Shown one piece after another: positions 1 through 9,648 of a stretch of 64,000 nt of DNA. Source of the stretch: Methylotuvimicrobium sp. KM2 (GTDB lineage Bacteria > Pseudomonadota > Gammaproteobacteria > Methylococcales > Methylomonadaceae); the NCBI RefSeq assembly GCF_038051925.1, contig NZ_CP150634.1, positions 3,418,300 through 3,482,299 on the forward strand. The letters are read 5' to 3'. The translations under genes were made by a program, and so were the position numbers. A model generated the notes under the pieces. The model saw only the letters and a list, made by a program, of their open reading frames with translations. It did not search any database and was not told the origin of the DNA. The number at the start of each line of letters is the position of its first letter. The first letter of the stretch is position 1.

Positions 1-2926
1 GGTGCGCTTTGGTAATAGCCTGCTGTAATCGATCATAAAACAAGTTACGATTAGGCAATTGAGTCAGCGCATCGAAATTAGCCTGCTGATGAATCAATTG
101 TTGAGCGCGCAACGAGTCGCCGATATCCGAAAAAATACCGACATATTTCGAAACTCCTCCTTGCGCTTCTTTCAATGCGCTAATCGAAAGCCATTCCGGG
201 TAAATCTCGCCACTCTTACGCTTGTTCCAGATCTCGCCCTGCCAACTTCCCGATTCCTCAAGAGTATGCCAAAGATTTCGGTAAAACGACTTCGTCTGCT
301 TACCGGAATTGAGTATTTTCGGGTCTTTTCCCAATACCTCGTTCTTACTGTAGCCCGTAATTTCAGTGAATGCCGGATTGACTGAAATAATCCGGTTATT
401 TTCGTCGGTAATCACGATGGCTTCATTAGCGGCATCGAACACACTGGCCGATAGACGAATTTGCTGCTCGGTTAAGTATTGCGAAGTAACATCCTCGATG
501 GTTAACACGGCTCCCGTCACCTCGTTACCGGCTAAGCTTCGGTAAGGATAAAGCGTGAGGTCATAATGTAGCCCCTGTTTTTCTTTCTTTATCAAGACGC
601 TCTGTTGTGTCTGTATCACTTGTTGCACAGGACCGACTAGATTTTCACAACCGAATAATATTTCCAACGATTCGATTGTGAGATTACCGTTTGCCATCGA
701 ATTCAGTTGCAGAAAACGCTGACCGACTCCATTATAACGGGTGATTCGCATCCGACTATCGATCACGATCACGGCCATTTCGATGCTTTCCAGTATGTTT
801 CTCAAGTCGTCGTTTAACCCGACCAGCTCCTTCGTTTTAACGGTCAATTCATCGTTCACCAAGGTTAATTCCTCGTTGATCGATTGCAACTCCTCATTAG
901 ACGTTTCCAGCTCTTCATTGGTCGACTGGAGTTCTTCGTTGGTTGCCTGCGCTTCTTCGTGCATGATTTGCCATTCGCCGACCGAGTTATCCAGCGCGTC
1001 GGTCACGGTTCGCAAAGTCTCGCGAGTCGTTTGCAGCTCATGTTCCAATTCGGTAATACATAACGCCGCCTCTCGATCCGGGGAACTAACTTCGGAATGC
1101 TCGGCGGCAGGCTCAAATGAAATCAGCAATAAACTATCATTAGCCAGCTGATGGTAAACCGGCGTAACCGAAATCCGGTAATGATAAGGCATGCCTTCGG
1201 AGACCAAGGTCAACGGCGGACTCTTGACAGGTTTATTATCGGATAACGCCTGATGGCAGAAAGCTCTCAGCTCGGTTTTGAAGACCGGATCGATGATCGA
1301 AAATAGATTAAAATCCGCCTTGCCTTGCCGAATTTTAATAAAATCGTCGCAGCGATTATAAAACTCGAGAACGCGCCCCTCTCGTGTCGAAAGAATACTG
1401 GGCGGCACATATTTTTCAAATAGTTTATCCTGACCGACTATTCTATGGGCCGGAAAAATCGGATTGCTCACGCCGTCATTTTCCGTCAATGCAAAATCGA
1501 TCATTTTTTTGGCATTTAAATCGGGACGGATGACGAGGGTACTGTTTTTGACGAACAACTTATTGTTACGATCGAGCCGTGTAAAGGCATCGTTAAGTTT
1601 CCATAGTGATTCGGCCTGCCCGAGAAACAGAATTCCGTTATTCAGTAATGAATAATGAAAATTCTTGAGCACCTGTTCCTGCATCGTCTGGTTTAGATAA
1701 ATCAAAAGATTGCGACAGCTAATTAAATCCAGGCGAATGAATGGCGGATTCTTGATTAAATCTTGACGCGAAAAAATAACCAAATCCCGCAGGCTCCGAT
1801 TAATACTAAAGCCTTGTTCCAGCGGCAAAAAATACTTTTCTCGGAATTCTCGACTTAAACCCTGTAAGGCAATTTCGTTATACTCGCCTCTCCGGGCGAT
1901 TCGTATCGCATTGGCGTTGATATCGGTGCCGTAAATTTGCACCCGATAGCGGGAAATTGCGGCACCGAGCTCTTCCATTAACAACATCGCGATCGAATAA
2001 GCCTCCTCGCCGGTCGCGCAGCCGGGCACCCAAATACGGATTTCATCGCCCGGAGACTTAGCGTTGACAATCGTTTTGAGCGCATCCCTTAATGCCTCGA
2101 ATGACTGTTCGTCTCGAAAAAAAGACGTTACGCAAACCAAGAAGCTGTAAGCTAGTCGCGACAGCTCTTCTGTGTTATCCAAACAAAACCGGACATATTC
2201 ATCGAAGTCTTCGATTTGCAAAATAGCCATACGGCGATGGATTTGCCGGTTGATCGTACTGCTTTTGTAATTCACGAAATCCATTCCGGTCGTACTCAAG
2301 ATGCGGTCGATCAATAAGTTGACCGCCTTAGGCGTGCCTTGTACAGGATTGTTTCCTAGATTCTTTTCGAAATTACGCGCTATCGCTGCCAACTTTCCGG
2401 CAGCCTCCGCCGGCTCAACAACTAAATCGACATCGGCGCAATCGATCGCGGCCTTCGGCATACTGCTGAATTTGGCCGATTCCGGGCGCTGAGCCATCGT
2501 AATGCCGCCCGCCGCCTTGACGGCTTTCAAGCCATTCGCTCCATCGCTACCGGCACCTGAAAAAATAATGGCAATTGCCTTCTCTTGGCATGATTCGGCA
2601 AGACTCTTGAAAAAATAATCGATTGAAGCCTTAGGAACTTGCTTAGAAAGCGGGCGGCTTAATTTGAAATGCTTGTTGTCGATTGCAATATCGAAATCGT
2701 GAGGAGCGACATAAATAGCATTGGCCTGTAAACGGGCACCGTTTTTAGCTTCGTTAACCGGCAGAGCCGTTTCTTTGCGTAATAATTCGGCCAACAAGCT
2801 AGGCTGATCGGCCGAACTGTGCTGTACGATGATAAAACTCATTCCGGTGTCCGGCGATAAATGCGATACGAAAGGAAGCAAAGCCTCCAACCCGCCCGCA
2901 GATGCGCCAATGCCAACAACAATCAT
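1..2926 (-). CDS. CheB-CheR-PAS-PAS-GGDEF multidomain signalling protein (3' end beyond window)
   Basis: Open reading frame running off the left edge; about 975 codons are visible. It starts directly with a CheB methylesterase domain (residues 1-185: GIGASAGGLEAL with the catalytic Ser, IVQHSS with the His, SGAGSDGANG with the Asp) and has no receiver domain. A CheR methyltransferase follows (about 205-460: TSFFRDE, VPGCATGEEAYS for SAM, SCRNLLIYLN). A Glu/Asn-rich coiled coil (about 650-715, repeated NEELxSxNEEL) leads to two PAS domains (about 720-825 and 830-945). A GGDEF domain begins near residue 952 (FDALTQLPNRN) and is cut by the window edge; an EAL domain may follow. Fused CheB/CheR proteins lacking REC are usually tied to accessory sensory pathways rather than the main chemotaxis array; that role is inferred. 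ATG at 2926 is chosen because the ATG at 2940 meets a stop after five codons. Confidence 0.9.
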   Translation of the reverse strand, partial: MIVVGIGASAGGLEALLPFVSHLSPDTGMSFIIVQHSSADQPSLLAELLRKETALPVNEAKNGARLQANAIYVAPHDFDIAIDNKHFKLSRPLSKQVPKASIDYFFKSLAESCQEKAIAIIFSGAGSDGANGLKAVKAAGGITMAQRPESAKFSSMPKAAIDCADVDLVVEPAEAAGKLAAIARNFEKNLGNNPVQGTPKAVNLLIDRILSTTGMDFVNYKSSTINRQIHRRMAILQIEDFDEYVRFCLDNTEELSRLAYSFLVCVTSFFRDEQSFEALRDALKTIVNAKSPGDEIRIWVPGCATGEEAYSIAMLLMEELGAAISRYRVQIYGTDINANAIRIARRGEYNEIALQGLSREFREKYFLPLEQGFSINRSLRDLVIFSRQDLIKNPPFIRLDLISCRNLLIYLNQTMQEQVLKNFHYSLLNNGILFLGQAESLWKLNDAFTRLDRNNKLFVKNSTLVIRPDLNAKKMIDFALTENDGVSNPIFPAHRIVGQDKLFEKYVPPSILSTREGRVLEFYNRCDDFIKIRQGKADFNLFSIIDPVFKTELRAFCHQALSDNKPVKSPPLTLVSEGMPYHYRISVTPVYHQLANDSLLLISFEPAAEHSEVSSPDREAALCITELEHELQTTRETLRTVTDALDNSVGEWQIMHEEAQATNEELQSTNEELETSNEELQSINEELTLVNDELTVKTKELVGLNDDLRNILESIEMAVIVIDSRMRITRYNGVGQRFLQLNSMANGNLTIESLEILFGCENLVGPVQQVIQTQQSVLIKKEKQGLHYDLTLYPYRSLAGNEVTGAVLTIEDVTSQYLTEQQIRLSASVFDAANEAIVITDENNRIISVNPAFTEITGYSKNEVLGKDPKILNSGKQTKSFYRNLWHTLEESGSWQGEIWNKRKSGEIYPEWLSISALKEAQGGVSKYVGIFSDIGDSLRAQQLIHQQANFDALTQLPNRNLFYDRLQQAITKAH

Positions 2927-3317
2927 GCTTGAATAGTCATAGTGATAAAACCACAAAGATTAGCATATTTAACGACTCTTTATGAGTAATCACATAAAAT
3001 GCAATCGACTACTCAAAAAGTATACTCATCGTAGATGAAAATTCGGCCTCGGGGCGTCCTGTCAAGCGAGTAATCGTACCCTCTTCCACGCTCAGACTAT
3101 CGGAAAGAGAACCGTTTCAATTGCTAACGCGAACATAGCCATAATTTAGGCGCTGGATCTTCATGAGCGTTACTGAGTCGGCGGATCATTCAACCCGCCC
3201 CGCTTGAGGGATAAACGTCTTAGGCTTCGCCAGTCAGGACGAAGGCGCCGCTCCCGCAAAGGATTCCAAGAGCCGCCTATCCACCATACACTCCTGACTG
3301 CTTACTGCTCACCAACA
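2927..3317. other. Intergenic region with a decayed dispersed-repeat fragment
   Basis: No coding signal is convincing. Bases about 3010-3105 (aaaattcggc, ggggcgtcctgtcaagcgag) match parts of the dispersed elements seen at 8638-8795, 15380-15520 and 46651-46876. The rest shows nothing I can name. Confidence 0.5.
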
Positions 3318-4664
<1,347 letters not shown>

Positions 4665-4688
4665 CTAGATTTCTAAAATCATGGAACA

Positions 4689-5006
4689 TCAAGAATCGAC
4701 GCTGATAGGCGCGGTCGCCGGCCAGGTGACAATGTGCGGCAAATCGAACCGTGACCGCAAAGCGATAATCGCATTTTCGGCCTTTTCAGGCTCGTCATAA
4801 AATTCGACGACCACCGGCAAATCCACGGACAGCGTCAACAGAGATGTCGTATGCATTTCCCGGTTCTCTCCATAACCTTCGATCGCTCGAAATACACTGA
4901 CGCCTGAAATCGCTTGTTCATTGTGCAACATGTCGACGATTTCGCCCGAGCTTGCCTTGCCTTCCAATGCGTAAATACGCACGACAGTTACCGGTTTCGA
5001 CTTCAT
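4689..5006 (-). CDS. DUF190 family protein
   Basis: A 105-residue protein of the DUF190 family (small, PII-like alpha/beta fold by family knowledge). The visible sequence VTVVRIYALEGKASSGEIVDML and the C-terminal LRSRFDLPHIVTWPA fit the family. The ATG at 5006 overlaps the crcB stop as ATGA, so the pair is translationally coupled; a longer in-frame start at 5051 would run inside crcB and is less likely. DUF190 genes are often found beside crcB, which suggests a link to fluoride resistance. The exact biochemical role is not known to me. Confidence 0.88.
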   Translation of the reverse strand: MKSKPVTVVRIYALEGKASSGEIVDMLHNEQAISGVSVFRAIEGYGENREMHTTSLLTLSVDLPVVVEFYDEPEKAENAIIALRSRFDLPHIVTWPATAPISVDS

Positions 5007-5713
5007 AGCTTTTTCCCTATCCAATAACCCGACCAAAGCGCCAATCCGCAAAAAATCGCATTACTCAAAAAAACGCTTAGCATCCAATTCACATTGAGGT
5101 CGAGCGGATGCTCGTCTTCAATTAAATATAGAATCAAATACAAACCCGAAAAAGTCACGAACGCGCCGGCACCGATGATCATTACCGCAGCGCGGTATTC
5201 AGGCGATAGTGCAATTTTTTCGACAATTAACGAAGCCACCAAACCGATCAATAAGGCGCCAAGCGCATTGATCGTGGCCATCGCATACGGAAACGCCCAA
5301 CCCATTGAACGAATCACGCCGCCTGAATAAAGCATCAATAAGCGTCCGCCTAACAAGCCGATCCAAACGGCAATTAAGCAAGCGGCGATGCTAACGCCGA
5401 TATTTAACGCGGCCTTGCCGAAACTGCCTTGCTCGATTAAATAGACAGTTTCCAAAGAAAAAGTCGAGAAGGTTGTAAACGACCCGAATAATCCGACCAG
5501 AATCGCGGCCCGATATTCGACGGTCATCGCGACGCGCTGCAGTATCAATACTTCGACTAACAGCCCCATCAAAAAGGAACCCATTACATTGACCGCCAAT
5601 GTACCGTAGGGAAAGCCTCGCCCCAACCATTGATAGACGCCGGTCGACACCAAAAACCGAAGCACGGACCCGCAAGCCCCGCCCATGGCGACCGCAATAA
5701 CTTGATTTAACAT
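5003..5713 (-). CDS. crcB: Tandem-fused CrcB/Fluc fluoride channel
   Basis: CrcB (Fluc) proteins export fluoride across the inner membrane and normally have about 125 residues with four helices, working as antiparallel dimers. This one has 236 residues. Residues 1-127 are a complete Fluc unit: GGACGSVLRF in helix 1, FPYGTLAVNVMGSF in helix 2 with the conserved Asn, and GLFGSFTTFSTFS in helix 3. Residues about 138-236 repeat helices 2-4 (FPYAMATINALGA, AGAFVTFSGLY, then a final helix) but lack a clear helix 1. A 4+3 layout would invert the second half in the membrane, matching the antiparallel pairing (inference). The start at 5713 gives a TAATG overlap with the orn stop. The longer frame from 5830 lies inside orn and is rejected. 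Confidence 0.92.
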   Translation of the reverse strand: MLNQVIAVAMGGACGSVLRFLVSTGVYQWLGRGFPYGTLAVNVMGSFLMGLLVEVLILQRVAMTVEYRAAILVGLFGSFTTFSTFSLETVYLIEQGSFGKAALNIGVSIAACLIAVWIGLLGGRLLMLYSGGVIRSMGWAFPYAMATINALGALLIGLVASLIVEKIALSPEYRAAVMIIGAGAFVTFSGLYLILYLIEDEHPLDLNVNWMLSVFLSNAIFCGLALWSGYWIGKKL

Positions 5714-6258
5714 TAATATCTGATGAAATGTTTCCGATAGTAACGGAGTTCTTCGATCGATTCGACAATGTCGTCTAAGGCGCGGTGCGCTTCTTTCTTG
5801 ACGAAACCGTCCTTGACCGTAGGCGCCCATCTGGCTGCAAGTTCTTTCAGGGTCGACACATCGAGATTACGATAATGAAAATAAGCTTCGAGTTTTTTCA
5901 TCGAACGGTACATAAAACGCCGATCCTGGCCGATACTGTTACCGCACATCGGCGATACGCCTTCGGGAACCCATAGCTTTAAAAACTCCAAAGTTTGATG
6001 TTCGGCTTCGGCTTCATCGACAGTCGATGTTTGCACCCGCTCGAGTAGACCGGATTGACCATGATGCGTTTGATTCCATTCGTCCATTTTGGCCAGTACT
6101 TTTTCATCTTGATAAATCGCCAACACCGGGCCCTTCGCTAATATTTCAAGGTCTTTATCGGTAACGATTGTGGCAATCTCGATAATTGCATCGTTATCCG
6201 GATCAAGACCGGTCATTTCGAGATCGATCCAAATCAGACGAGATGACACTTGCTCCAT
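5713..6258 (-). CDS. orn: Oligoribonuclease
   Basis: A 3'-5' exonuclease that degrades short RNA oligonucleotides, including the pGpG formed by EAL phosphodiesterases, so it is functionally relevant to the many c-di-GMP genes in this window. It has 181 residues, the standard length. DEDDh signatures are visible: [14 protein letters not shown] (Asp, Glu) at the N terminus, [12 protein letters not shown] in the middle, and [15 protein letters not shown] with His and Asp near the C terminus. It is the first gene of an orn-crcB-DUF190 unit in which each junction overlaps. It is divergent from the M48 protease gene, with 86 bp between the starts. Confidence 0.98.
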   Translation of the reverse strand: MEQVSSRLIWIDLEMTGLDPDNDAIIEIATIVTDKDLEILAKGPVLAIYQDEKVLAKMDEWNQTHHGQSGLLERVQTSTVDEAEAEHQTLEFLKLWVPEGVSPMCGNSIGQDRRFMYRSMKKLEAYFHYRNLDVSTLKELAARWAPTVKDGFVKKEAHRALDDIVESIEELRYYRKHFIRY

Positions 6259-6344
6259 TTTAATTCCCTGTATGATTAAAGTTGCGCGAAATTATAGCAT
6301 TGGCTACTCTGTATGCCTACTTCTCAACCTTGACGCTTTATATA

Positions 6345-7598
6345 ATGAATACTTTTACCGTTATCTTCCTTTTTGCGCTGATTGTTTCCTATGCGATTCA
6401 GTTTTGGCTGTCCATGCGGCAATCGGATTATGTTATGAAACACCGCGACGAGGTACCCGATGCCTTCAAGGATAAAGTCTCGCTCGAAGCCCATCAGAAA
6501 GCCGCCGATTATACGATAGATAAAGGCAAGCTCGGCAAGATTGACAGCTTGATAGGCTTAGTATTCCTACTGTTGATTACTCTGGGCGGCGGTATCGAAT
6601 ATGCATTCAATCTATGGTCCGGATTCGAATTGTCGCCAATGCTTACCGGTTTGGGCTCGGTCGCAACCATTATATTGTTTATGACCTTAGTGGAAATTCC
6701 GACACATGTTTATCAAACCTTCGTAATCGAAGAAAAATACGGCTTCAATAAAAGCACACCGCAACAATTCATTAAGGATCAGTTACTACAACTGGGTTTG
6801 ATGTTGGCAATCGGCCTACCGATTTTGGCCTTGATTCTTTGGGTCATGGACAGCATCGGTTCGCTATGGTGGCTTTGGGCCTGGGCTATTCTCATCAGTT
6901 TTTCATTATTGATGAGCTGGCTATTTCCGACCGTTATCGCCCCGCTGTTCAATAAATTCACACCGATGGAAGACGGATCGCTGAAACAGCGTATACAAGG
7001 CTTGCTGGCCCGTTGCGGCTTCAACAGCCAAGGTATTTTCATCATGGACGGTTCGAAACGCTCCGGACACGGTAATGCTTATTTCACCGGCCTTGGCAAC
7101 AACAAACGCATTGTGTTCTTCGATACCTTAGTTAATTCTCTCGAGGAAGAAGAACTTGAAGCGGTGCTGGCGCACGAACTGGGGCATTTCAAATGTAAGC
7201 ATGTCATTAAAATGTTGGTCGCCAGTTCGATCATGAGTCTAATTAGCCTGGCCATTCTCGGATGGTTGATCGACAAGCCTTGGTTTTTCAGTGGCTTGGG
7301 CGTTTCAGAAGCGTCGAACGCAGCTGCCTTGCTACTGTTCACGTTGGTTTCGCCGGTTTTCACGCCATTTATGCAGCCGATCAGTGCCTATTTTCAGCGT
7401 AAATTCGAATTCGAAGCCGACGACTTTGCCGCCGCGAATGCTCGCGCCGATAAGATGATCAGCGGTCTAGTTAAGCTCTACGAAGAAAATGCCAGCACGT
7501 TGACGCCGGACCCGTTATATTCGGCCTTCCATTATAGTCATCCACCGGCGGCCATTCGCATCGCGCATCTGGAAACCAAGCTTGCGGCAAACGGATGA
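6345..7598 (+). CDS. M48 (Ste24-type) membrane zinc metalloprotease
   Basis: Integral-membrane protease of 417 residues in the Ste24/CAAX-protease-like branch of M48. Multiple hydrophobic helices are visible, the first at residues 2-20 (MNTFTVIFLFALIVSYAIQF). The zinc site is HELGHFKCKH near residue 276, with a downstream EFEADDFAA supplying the third ligand. Bacteria do not prenylate proteins, so its role is probably membrane-protein quality control (inference). ATG at 6345 is preferred to an in-frame ATG at 6282, which would add 21 residues with no matching family N terminus. Its stop overlaps the rsgA start as ATGA, indicating co-translation. Confidence 0.92.
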   Translation: MNTFTVIFLFALIVSYAIQFWLSMRQSDYVMKHRDEVPDAFKDKVSLEAHQKAADYTIDKGKLGKIDSLIGLVFLLLITLGGGIEYAFNLWSGFELSPMLTGLGSVATIILFMTLVEIPTHVYQTFVIEEKYGFNKSTPQQFIKDQLLQLGLMLAIGLPILALILWVMDSIGSLWWLWAWAILISFSLLMSWLFPTVIAPLFNKFTPMEDGSLKQRIQGLLARCGFNSQGIFIMDGSKRSGHGNAYFTGLGNNKRIVFFDTLVNSLEEEELEAVLAHELGHFKCKHVIKMLVASSIMSLISLAILGWLIDKPWFFSGLGVSEASNAAALLLFTLVSPVFTPFMQPISAYFQRKFEFEADDFAAANARADKMISGLVKLYEENASTLTPDPLYSAFHYSHPPAAIRIAHLETKLAANG

Positions 7599-8479
7599 GT
7601 CCGCTTCAGGAAGGGCTTGTCATCGCGCATTTAGGTCAAGGTATTGCCGTCGAGAGCGACGGTAAAACCGTGCTTTGCCAACCGAAACGGAAGCTCGAAA
7701 CCGTGACGGTCGGCGATAAAGTTTTATGGCAACTTTCGGCCCCCGATCAAGGCAGTATCGAGGAAATCCTGCCGCGACGCTCCCTCCTGACGCGTCCTTC
7801 TCGGAACGACAAAGTCAGACCGGTCGCCGCGAATATCGATACCGTTTTCGTGGTCTTCGCTCCCGAACCTTATTGCGATTTTTTGCTGATCGACCAATAC
7901 TTGGCTATTTGCGAAAATCGCAATATCAATGCAGCCTTGGTCTATAACAAAACCGACCTGAATCCTCAGACCGCTCTAATCGACGAACTGACTATCTATG
8001 AGAATCTGGGTTATTCGATTTTCCGTGTCAGTGCCACCCATCGACACGGATTAGATCAGCTTAAACTCGCACTGACAGACCAAACCGGCATTCTGACCGG
8101 CCAGTCCGGCGTCGGCAAATCGTCATTGACCAATGCGCTGATTCCCGACAAGGATCTAAAAATCAATACCATCAGCGCAACCACGAAACACGGTCGGCAC
8201 ACAACGACCGCCGCGACGCTTTATCATCTTCCATCCGGAGGCAATCTGATCGACAGCCCCGGCGTCGCCATTTTCGGACTCGACGGACTCTCCGAAGCGC
8301 AATTGGCTTACGGTTACCGCGAATTTCAACCGTTAATCGACCACTGCCGTTTCAATAATTGCCGGCATGTCAACGACAAGGATTGTGCGGTTAGAGCAGC
8401 GGCCGAACAAGGAAATATTCCAATGTCACGCTACCAGCGCTTTTTAAAGCTCCGGGATAAAATGCCTCGAGCTTCTTGA
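7595..8479 (+). CDS. rsgA: Small-ribosomal-subunit biogenesis GTPase RsgA
   Basis: Circularly permuted GTPase that helps late 30S maturation. 294 residues. An N-terminal OB-fold (about 1-70) precedes the permuted G domain: NKTD (G4) comes before the P-loop GQSGVGKSSL near residue 168, then TTKHGRHTT and DSPG (G3). The C-terminal zinc knuckle is CRFNNCRHVNDKDC (Cys, Cys, His, Cys around 251-264). The start overlaps the M48 protease stop. In many gammaproteobacteria rsgA neighbours orn; here orn lies just upstream on the other strand. Confidence 0.97.
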   Translation: MSPLQEGLVIAHLGQGIAVESDGKTVLCQPKRKLETVTVGDKVLWQLSAPDQGSIEEILPRRSLLTRPSRNDKVRPVAANIDTVFVVFAPEPYCDFLLIDQYLAICENRNINAALVYNKTDLNPQTALIDELTIYENLGYSIFRVSATHRHGLDQLKLALTDQTGILTGQSGVGKSSLTNALIPDKDLKINTISATTKHGRHTTTAATLYHLPSGGNLIDSPGVAIFGLDGLSEAQLAYGYREFQPLIDHCRFNNCRHVNDKDCAVRAAAEQGNIPMSRYQRFLKLRDKMPRAS

Positions 8480-9037
8480 CGTTTCAATCAAAACGGAAAC
8501 CTCTCGACGTTGTCCTGAATTAATTCAATACCAGTATAATATACCTCGAAGGGTTAAGACGGCCTCAGGTAGCGCTACCTAATACTGACCGGTTTCTTAA
8601 ACCGAACTCAGGTTTCGTGGAGTCTATATCACTGATTATACCCATCGCAGATCAAAATTCGGCACCAGGGTGTCCGTCAAAGGACGCCGTGAATACATCC
8701 CTGTAGGCTCTATGCCAGCTCCATGCTGGCAAAGCCTTTGCCGCACACCCTGGCGCCTCCTCAGGCACTGCCGAAATTTGAAGTGCGAAAGGTATATTAA
8801 TCGGTGAACTCAAACCCTACAGATTAACCATAAAGCACATAAAGTATTGCATCGACTTACCCTAAAATGTCAACCACTTTTTAGGGGAACAAAATGATTT
8901 GCATAGGCAGAACAAGCCATTGAATTAACCTCTTATTCTTTATAACCTTCATGGTGAAATGCTTTTTCTAGAGTAAATCCATTCCTTACAAGACACACTC
9001 TACCTGCCACTATAAAAATAACGAGGAGACCATTATC
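8480..9037. other. Intergenic region containing a MITE-like element
   Basis: A 558-bp non-coding stretch. Its clear content is the 158-bp repeat at 8638-8795 (listed separately). A short palindrome gcctcaggtagcgctacct lies near 8560. Immediately before the next gene, aacgaggagacc at about 9019-9031 is a good ribosome binding site. Confidence 0.7.
8638..8795 (-). repeat. 158-bp MITE-like element, copy 1
   Basis: Reverse-complement copy of the element at 29740-29897; both are exactly 158 bp. The ends are ATACC/GGTAT, followed inward by imperfect inverted arms (aaaattcggcaccagggtg against cacaccctggcg... then ccgaaatttgaagtgcg). No coding capacity. The internal part carries a second hairpin, tgccagctccatgctggca. 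Confidence 0.8.
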
Positions 9038-9637
9038 ATGAAAAACCTACGAACCTTTGCGGATTACGTACTGATTGGCATCATCGGCTTCGTTCCTATC
9101 GCCATTATTCTGCAAATTGTATTTTATGTGCAAAGTCTACTGATCAATTTCATTTTGCTTATCCATGGCCGTTATGAAAACCCATTCGTGACCTTTACAT
9201 TATTCGCTTCGGCGCTTGCGATACTCGGTTATTTCGGCTACTTACTCAAGCAGGAAAAAGCGCATTTACTGTATTACCTGGAAAAAATGATCTTACGCAT
9301 TCCTTTTATCGGCACCGTTTACCGCGTCACGCAAAAACTCTTTAAATTATTTCTGACCAAAGAAGAGGCGCAGGTTCGCGCTGTGGTTTATGTCGAGTAC
9401 CCCAAGGAAGGCATGTGGGTGCCTGCCTATGTTACAAACCGCATCGGCGACAATTATGTTTTATATGTACCGACTTCGCCGAACCCAACCTCTGGCTTTA
9501 CCGTGATCGTCCATAAATCGAAGGTAGTCAATTCGCAAATGGATATCGAGGCGGTATCGAGTTTCATCATCAGCGTCGGCGTCGACTACGCCAAGCCGGA
9601 AGAAGTAGCGGCACTCACCCACACCAGCGCGCCATAA
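9038..9637 (+). CDS. DUF502 family membrane protein
   Basis: A 199-residue inner-membrane protein of the DUF502 family. Two hydrophobic helices are visible, residues 11-38 (VLIGIIGFVPIAIILQIVF) and about 52-70 (TFTLFASALAILGYFGYLL). A conserved soluble domain follows (IPFIGTVYRVTQKL, VRAVVYVEYPKEGMW, YVPTSPNPTSGF). The ribosome binding site GAGGAG is well placed. It lies 11 bp before the multicopper oxidase gene and may be co-transcribed with it. The family has no established biochemical function that I know. Confidence 0.9.
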   Translation: MKNLRTFADYVLIGIIGFVPIAIILQIVFYVQSLLINFILLIHGRYENPFVTFTLFASALAILGYFGYLLKQEKAHLLYYLEKMILRIPFIGTVYRVTQKLFKLFLTKEEAQVRAVVYVEYPKEGMWVPAYVTNRIGDNYVLYVPTSPNPTSGFTVIVHKSKVVNSQMDIEAVSSFIISVGVDYAKPEEVAALTHTSAP

Positions 9638-9648
9638 GCCCTATCACT

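Noticed and set aside
6259..6344. Fluoride riboswitch for the orn-crcB-DUF190 unit
   Set aside because: The 86-bp divergent gap is short and shows no crcB-motif-like pseudoknot that I could recognise.
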